A stretch of 6,525 nucleotides of DNA from an uncultured Dorea sp. (GTDB lineage: Bacteria; Bacillota; Clostridia; Lachnospirales; Lachnospiraceae), in contig CAJULU010000023.1 of NCBI GenBank assembly GCA_910587575.1, positions 49,456 through 55,980 of the forward strand, in the 5' to 3' direction. The notes below the pieces were generated by a model. It had not been told where the DNA came from. It searched no databases and saw only the letters and a program-made list of their open reading frames with translations. The position numbers and the translations under genes are program-made. Numbering within the stretch: the first letter of the stretch is position 1; every line of letters starts with the position of its first letter. Positions 4,216 to 6,525 of this stretch are shown piece by piece.

Positions 4216-4338
4216 CTATCTATTCCACATTTGATATTGTATACCATCAACCATCTTTAAAATCACTCCCGTTTGATAAAGCAGACATTCCAGAACCGTC
4301 GCCATATACGGGGCGCAGACATCGCCGTCCATCGTCAT
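4216..4338 (-). CDS. Small ORF of the right-end module, 40 aa
   Basis: It reads MTMDGDVCAPYMATVLECLL and then YQTGVILKMVDGIQYQMWNR. I do not recognise the family. Support for coding is that the first 17 codons are repeated at 1929-1982 with only silent differences. Against it, there is no Shine-Dalgarno, an in-frame TGA lies immediately before the ATG, and a hairpin (4341-4373) sits directly upstream. It may be a remnant of a larger protein. It ends 10 bp before the upstream alternative start of the antitoxin-like gene on the same strand. Confidence 0.4.
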   Translation of the reverse strand: MTMDGDVCAPYMATVLECLLYQTGVILKMVDGIQYQMWNR

Positions 4339-4403
4339 TCAATGTTTTTTCGTACTTAGATGTACGAAACATTCTAACCGCCAGATACCTTGCTACATTG
4401 AAA
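4286..4403. repeat. Right-end module of unit C (partner 1930-2049)
   Basis: Same module as 1930-2049, up to the terminator hairpin. It contains an inverted repeat at 4341-4373 (AATGTTT...CGTAC with GTACGAAACATT), more perfectly paired here than in the other copy. On the minus strand this forms a stem-loop just upstream of the 40-codon ORF. Confidence 0.7.
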
Positions 4404-4440
4404 AAAAGGCGTTTCCTCCAATTTAGGAATCACGCCTCTT
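4404..4440 (-). terminator. Terminator hairpin next to att core, copy 4
   Basis: AAAAGGCG faces CGCCTCTT with one mismatch relative to the other copies. On the minus strand it is followed by a T run. It lies downstream of the ART-like gene (stop at 4480) and may terminate that operon. Confidence 0.62.
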
Positions 4441-4447
4441 ACTCAAG

Positions 4448-4464
4448 TCGGGGTAAATTCAAAC
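4448..4464 (-). repeat. Degenerate att core copy 4
   Basis: It begins TCGGGGTAA exactly as the tRNA-Pro 3' end but lacks the next four bases (CAGG) and then reads ATTCAAAC for ATTCGAAC. No arm region or integrase remnant follows: the stop of the ART-like gene is only about 15 bp away. It marks the boundary between units C and D and is probably no longer usable by an integrase. Confidence 0.65.
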
Positions 4465-4479
4465 TTTTCAAATCATACT

Positions 4480-5091
4480 CTATTTATTATCCGGAGTTAA
4501 TGGTTTAAAATATCCCTTTATACAATTCGGATTTATGATACATAGCTGCGTATGTGTTTTTTCCATAATTTCCGAATTATCATATACTGGATTTCCTTCA
4601 ATAAACACTCCTCGTACACTATCATATGGTCTTAAATTATTTTCCCGATTATACTGATGGATTCGTTCAATCACAGCACAATCCAATTCCCTTAACAGAA
4701 CATCTCTTTTCCCCTTCATTCCACGATTCACCGGTAATGTTTTTCCTAGCGTAGTTAATTCTCTCTTTAATATCTCATATCCAGCCTTCAAAATATGCGA
4801 ACTGCCATAATCCGTCAGATCCAGACAATGTCCAAGACTTAAAACTGCTCCAATCACCGCAGGTTCTTTAGGCTTCTCATCCGGATTTCGCTTATTATAC
4901 CGATTGCAATAAGATACTGCCCATTCTTCAGCTCTATCCAGACTATTTTCCCAAAAATAAATCCCGCTGCCTAACCAATCATAAGAATTATGGCTTGCCC
5001 TTAATCTCTCATGCTTATATAATACATTTTCGTATGTAGCTAAGTCACAGCCATGGAATCCAATCATTAAATTTGGCAGATTGCTGTACAT
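4480..5091 (-). CDS. Putative ADP-ribosyltransferase-like toxin, 203 aa
   Basis: It starts MYSNLPNLMIGFHGCDLATY. The GFHGCD motif (His13) and SYDWLGSGIYFWEN (36-49, Tyr45), followed by RAEEWA, resemble the His and Tyr strands of H-Y-E type ADP-ribosyltransferase folds, as in DUF3990-like and PARP-like proteins. Late acidic/His segments (VRGVFIEGNPVY, 159-170; EKTHTQLCI, 177-185) could supply the third catalytic position. Similar proteins of about 170-200 aa with FHG...GxYFWE...AxxWA are widespread and uncharacterised. It is cytoplasmic, with no signal peptide. ATG 5091 has AGAAGGAA 7 bp upstream and starts 3 bp after the stop of the preceding small gene, the layout of a toxin-antitoxin or effector-immunity pair. 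The enzyme class is an inference from motif spacing; the target is unknown. Confidence 0.6.
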   Translation of the reverse strand: MYSNLPNLMIGFHGCDLATYENVLYKHERLRASHNSYDWLGSGIYFWENSLDRAEEWAVSYCNRYNKRNPDEKPKEPAVIGAVLSLGHCLDLTDYGSSHILKAGYEILKRELTTLGKTLPVNRGMKGKRDVLLRELDCAVIERIHQYNRENNLRPYDSVRGVFIEGNPVYDNSEIMEKTHTQLCIINPNCIKGYFKPLTPDNK

Positions 5092-5094
5092 CTC

Positions 5095-5301
5095 TTATTC
5101 CTTCTGCATAGTATATGCCCTGCTATACCGATATCTCTCCGTAAATTCTCCATCTTCCTGCAGAATGCCAGCCCCCTCCAAGCTTACCCTTGATTTTTCC
5201 ATTGCCTCTTTGTCAGGCATGGAATTCAATTTCTTCAAATATTCTTCCATTCCCTTTACATAGGCAACTCTCTCATACTCGACCTGTCCAATCGTTGGCA
5301 T
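5095..5301 (-). CDS. Small acidic partner protein of the ART-like toxin, 68 aa (87 aa from the upstream start)
   Basis: It begins MPTIGQVEYERVAYVKGMEE and ends DGEFTERYRYSRAYTMQKE. It is acidic and helical, with no recognised domain, so an antitoxin or neutraliser role is inferred from size and its place 3 bp upstream of the toxin. Two starts compete. ATG 5301 has a near-ideal AAGGAGG (5310-5316) 8 bp upstream and is chosen. ATG 5358 would add MEKEEAGASVSADDKEVDS but has AGGAGG (5372-5377) 13 bp away. That AGGAGG is instead 4 bp from a start-stop ATG-TAG at 5362-5367. Both starts might be used, giving two isoforms. Confidence 0.6.
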   Translation of the reverse strand: MPTIGQVEYERVAYVKGMEEYLKKLNSMPDKEAMEKSRVSLEGAGILQEDGEFTERYRYSRAYTMQKE

Positions 5302-5399
5302 AGAATCGACCTCCTTGTCATCTGCAGAAACAGAAGCTCCCGCTTCCTCTTTTTCCATTTACTACATTCAGCCTCCTGTAATATTACTATATTGGGATA

Positions 5400-5412
5400 A
5401 ACAGAACCTGTT
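5400..5412. promoter_or_regulatory. Short dyad upstream of the ART-like operon
   Basis: AACAG-AAC-CTGTT is a 5+3+5 dyad in the 123-bp gap between the operon and the tRNA. On the minus strand it lies just upstream of TATAGT (a possible -10). No convincing -35 box is visible. It could be an autoregulatory operator; the evidence is weak. Confidence 0.22.
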
Positions 5413-5481
5413 CCTAACATAATATGTGCTTTATTACAGAAAATATGTAGAAATAACGTTTAAAATCTTTAAATAAAAAAA

Positions 5482-5556
5482 TCGGGGTAACAGGATTCGA
5501 ACCTGCGACCTCACGGCCCCCAGCCGTGCGCTCTAACCAAACTGAGCCATACCCCG
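5482..5556 (-). tRNA. tRNA-Pro(GGG)
   Basis: The 75 bases fold as a full cloverleaf: acceptor CGGGGTA/TACCCCG, D stem GCTC/GAGC, anticodon stem CACGG/CCGTG with loop CTGGGGG (anticodon GGG), and T stem GCAGG/CCTGT around TTCGAAT. The discriminator is A and CCA is not encoded. A T7 run directly after the 3' end (5475-5481) could act with the preceding structure as terminator. Its last 22 bases are the att core duplicated through the island, so this is the integration target, with the 3' end regenerated at each insertion. It reads CCC and possibly CCU Pro codons. Confidence 0.95.
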
Positions 5557-5564
5557 ATATCATT

Positions 5565-5593
5565 ATTTTACCGAATCTCTCCCAATAATGCAA
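5565..5593 (-). promoter_or_regulatory. Promoter of tRNA-Pro
   Basis: On the minus strand TTGCAT (5588-5593) and TAAAAT (5565-5570) are separated by exactly 17 bp, and the tRNA begins 8 bp after the -10 box, giving a very short leader. Confidence 0.5.
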
Positions 5594-5596
5594 GCA

Positions 5597-5625
5597 TTAT
5601 TTTCAATTTTATGATAAAATATAAT
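5597..5625 (+). promoter_or_regulatory. Probable dapB promoter
   Basis: A consensus TATAAT lies at 5620-5625, 45 bp before the dapB ATG. At 17-bp spacing the -35 position reads TTATTT (5597-5602), a weak match. It is divergent from the tRNA promoter, with the two -35 regions only a few bases apart. Confidence 0.35.
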
Positions 5626-5670
5626 CAGTTCTATCCAGATAACCTCAATATCATGAAAGGAGTTTAATAA

Positions 5671-6468
5671 ATGCAAGTAATCGTAATCGGTCCTCGGGGC
5701 AAGATGGGCCGGCTGATCACAGCGGCGGCAGCTTCCCGTGACGATATGAAACTGGTTGCCGGAATTGCCCCCAGAGGACGCAGCTACATCGGACAGGATC
5801 TGGGTTCTGTCGCCATGACAGGCTCCGAACTCGGCATTCCGGTAACAGATGATCTTGAAAGTGTGATTGATCTTGGCGATGTAATCATCGACTTTTCCAC
5901 AAAGGAAACGGCGATGGAAGTCCTTGATCTTGCCGTTGCCCACAAGAAAGCGCTGGTATGCGGAACCACCGGCTTTAGCCAGGAGGAAATGCTGCGGTTT
6001 CAGAATGCTGCAGAAAAAATCCCCGTGCTCTACGCAGCCAACACATCCAGACTGGTCAATATCATGAACAGGCTGTTGGAACTGGTCACTTCGGCACTGA
6101 AAGATGAGATTGATATCGAGATCCTCGAAATGCATGACCAGTGGAAAAAGGACGCCCCCAGCGGAACTGCCCGGGAGATGGGAGAAATCATGGCTCATGC
6201 ACTTGGGAAAGAACTGGACGAGATTGCCGTCTATGGACGGGAAGGTACAGCGCAGCGCAGACCTGGAACCATCGGCTACCATTCCCTGCGGGCAGGAAAC
6301 ATCCCCAGCAGCCACACCGTTTTCTTCGGCGGCATGGGCGAACGGCTGGAAATTACTCATCATTCCTACAACTGGGAATGCTTTGCCAGAGGTGCATGCG
6401 ACTGCGCCGCATTCCTTGCGGACAAAAGACCTGGCTTCTACACCATCAAGGACGTTTTGAATCTGTAG
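5671..6468 (+). CDS. dapB: 4-hydroxy-tetrahydrodipicolinate reductase (DapB), 265 aa
   Basis: Catalyses the NAD(P)H-dependent reduction step after DapA in the diaminopimelate/lysine pathway, in the cytoplasm. The N-terminal Rossmann nucleotide site is GPRGKMG (7-13), followed by DFSTKE (74-79) and CGTTGFS (97-103). The substrate/catalytic loop is EMHDQWKKDAPSGTA (153-167): the catalytic His (155) and Lys (159) are present, but the second His of the usual HH pair is Asp (156). SLRAGNIPSSHTVFFGG and ITHHSYNWECFARGA complete the C-terminal domain. Length is normal for DapB. The start has AAAGGAG 7 bp upstream. ANTSRLVN (123-130) also departs from the common NxSxGVN. It may belong to a Clostridia DapB subgroup. 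Its GC content is clearly higher than the island's, as expected of a core gene. Confidence 0.93.
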   Translation: MQVIVIGPRGKMGRLITAAAASRDDMKLVAGIAPRGRSYIGQDLGSVAMTGSELGIPVTDDLESVIDLGDVIIDFSTKETAMEVLDLAVAHKKALVCGTTGFSQEEMLRFQNAAEKIPVLYAANTSRLVNIMNRLLELVTSALKDEIDIEILEMHDQWKKDAPSGTAREMGEIMAHALGKELDEIAVYGREGTAQRRPGTIGYHSLRAGNIPSSHTVFFGGMGERLEITHHSYNWECFARGACDCAAFLADKRPGFYTIKDVLNL

Positions 6469-6525
6469 GATGATCCGTCTGCAGTTTCAAATATAATTCA
6501 AGTTTCATTTCACACAGATCAGGAG
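6469..6525 (+). other. Intergenic end of window with Shine-Dalgarno-like AGGAG
   Basis: No terminator hairpin follows dapB. The last bases read CAGGAG, a plausible ribosome binding site for a gene starting just outside the window on the same strand, possibly co-transcribed with dapB. Confidence 0.35.

Noticed and set aside
449..4464. CRISPR array or integron attC series
   Set aside because: Repeat modules are hundreds of bases long, few and irregularly spaced with genes between. The core is tRNA-derived and the recombinase stub is of the phage/ICE type, with no integron integrase in view.
5563..6363. Long open frame (266 codons) on the minus strand opposite dapB
   Set aside because: It lies entirely antisense to a well-supported dapB and across its promoter, has no recognisable domain, and its composition is what the reverse of a GC-rich coding frame gives.
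6104..6473. Two plus-strand open frames inside dapB in other frames
   Set aside because: They overlap the conserved catalytic and C-terminal regions of dapB and show no family features of their own.

Overview
The window looks like the chromosome of a low-to-mid GC Clostridia bacterium, probably Lachnospiraceae-like. This is inferred from the Shine-Dalgarno strength, the DapB and histidine kinase sequence style and the cargo families; no species call is possible. Two GC-richer, core-like ends (a truncated sensor histidine kinase at 3-443 and dapB at 5671-6468) enclose an AT-rich island that ends in an intact tRNA-Pro(GGG) gene on the minus strand (5482-5556).

The main structure is a tandem array. 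The 22-bp 3' end of the tRNA-Pro gene (T-arm plus acceptor) recurs to the left of the tRNA as full cores at 518-539, 2093-2114 and 3575-3596, and as a damaged core at 4448-4464. Each core is preceded by the same AAGAGGCG/CGCCTCTT terminator hairpin. Three are followed by the same roughly 160-bp arm region and the minus-strand 3' end of a tyrosine integrase gene that keeps the GGHSTIQSTKRY catalytic segment. Two copies (ending near 2114 and 4464) are also preceded by a conserved right-end module. This is the footprint of repeated integration of related elements at one tRNA gene, with almost everything lost except the ends and one small cargo per unit.

Unit A (about 540-2092) carries a ribbon-helix-helix gene fragment, a 20-bp palindrome, a 58-aa gene between inverted repeats, and a J-domain pseudogene. 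Unit B (about 2115-3574) carries a minus-strand operon: a 59-aa antitoxin-like protein, a zeta-type kinase and a 58-aa charged protein. Unit C (about 3597-4447) carries an antitoxin-like gene with no visible toxin, plus a 40-codon ORF in its right-end module. Unit D (about 4465-5481) carries a two-gene operon for a small acidic protein and a putative ADP-ribosyltransferase-like toxin. Intact cargo genes in B, C and D all lie on the minus strand, the same strand as the integrase remnants and the tRNA.

No complete integrase is present, so the units are either fossils or non-autonomous cassettes needing an integrase in trans. The retained intact genes are mostly toxin-antitoxin-like, which fits selection for addiction or defence modules after the mobility genes decayed. 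Beyond the tRNA, dapB has its own ribosome binding site and is divergent from the tRNA, and the window ends in a Shine-Dalgarno-like AGGAG.
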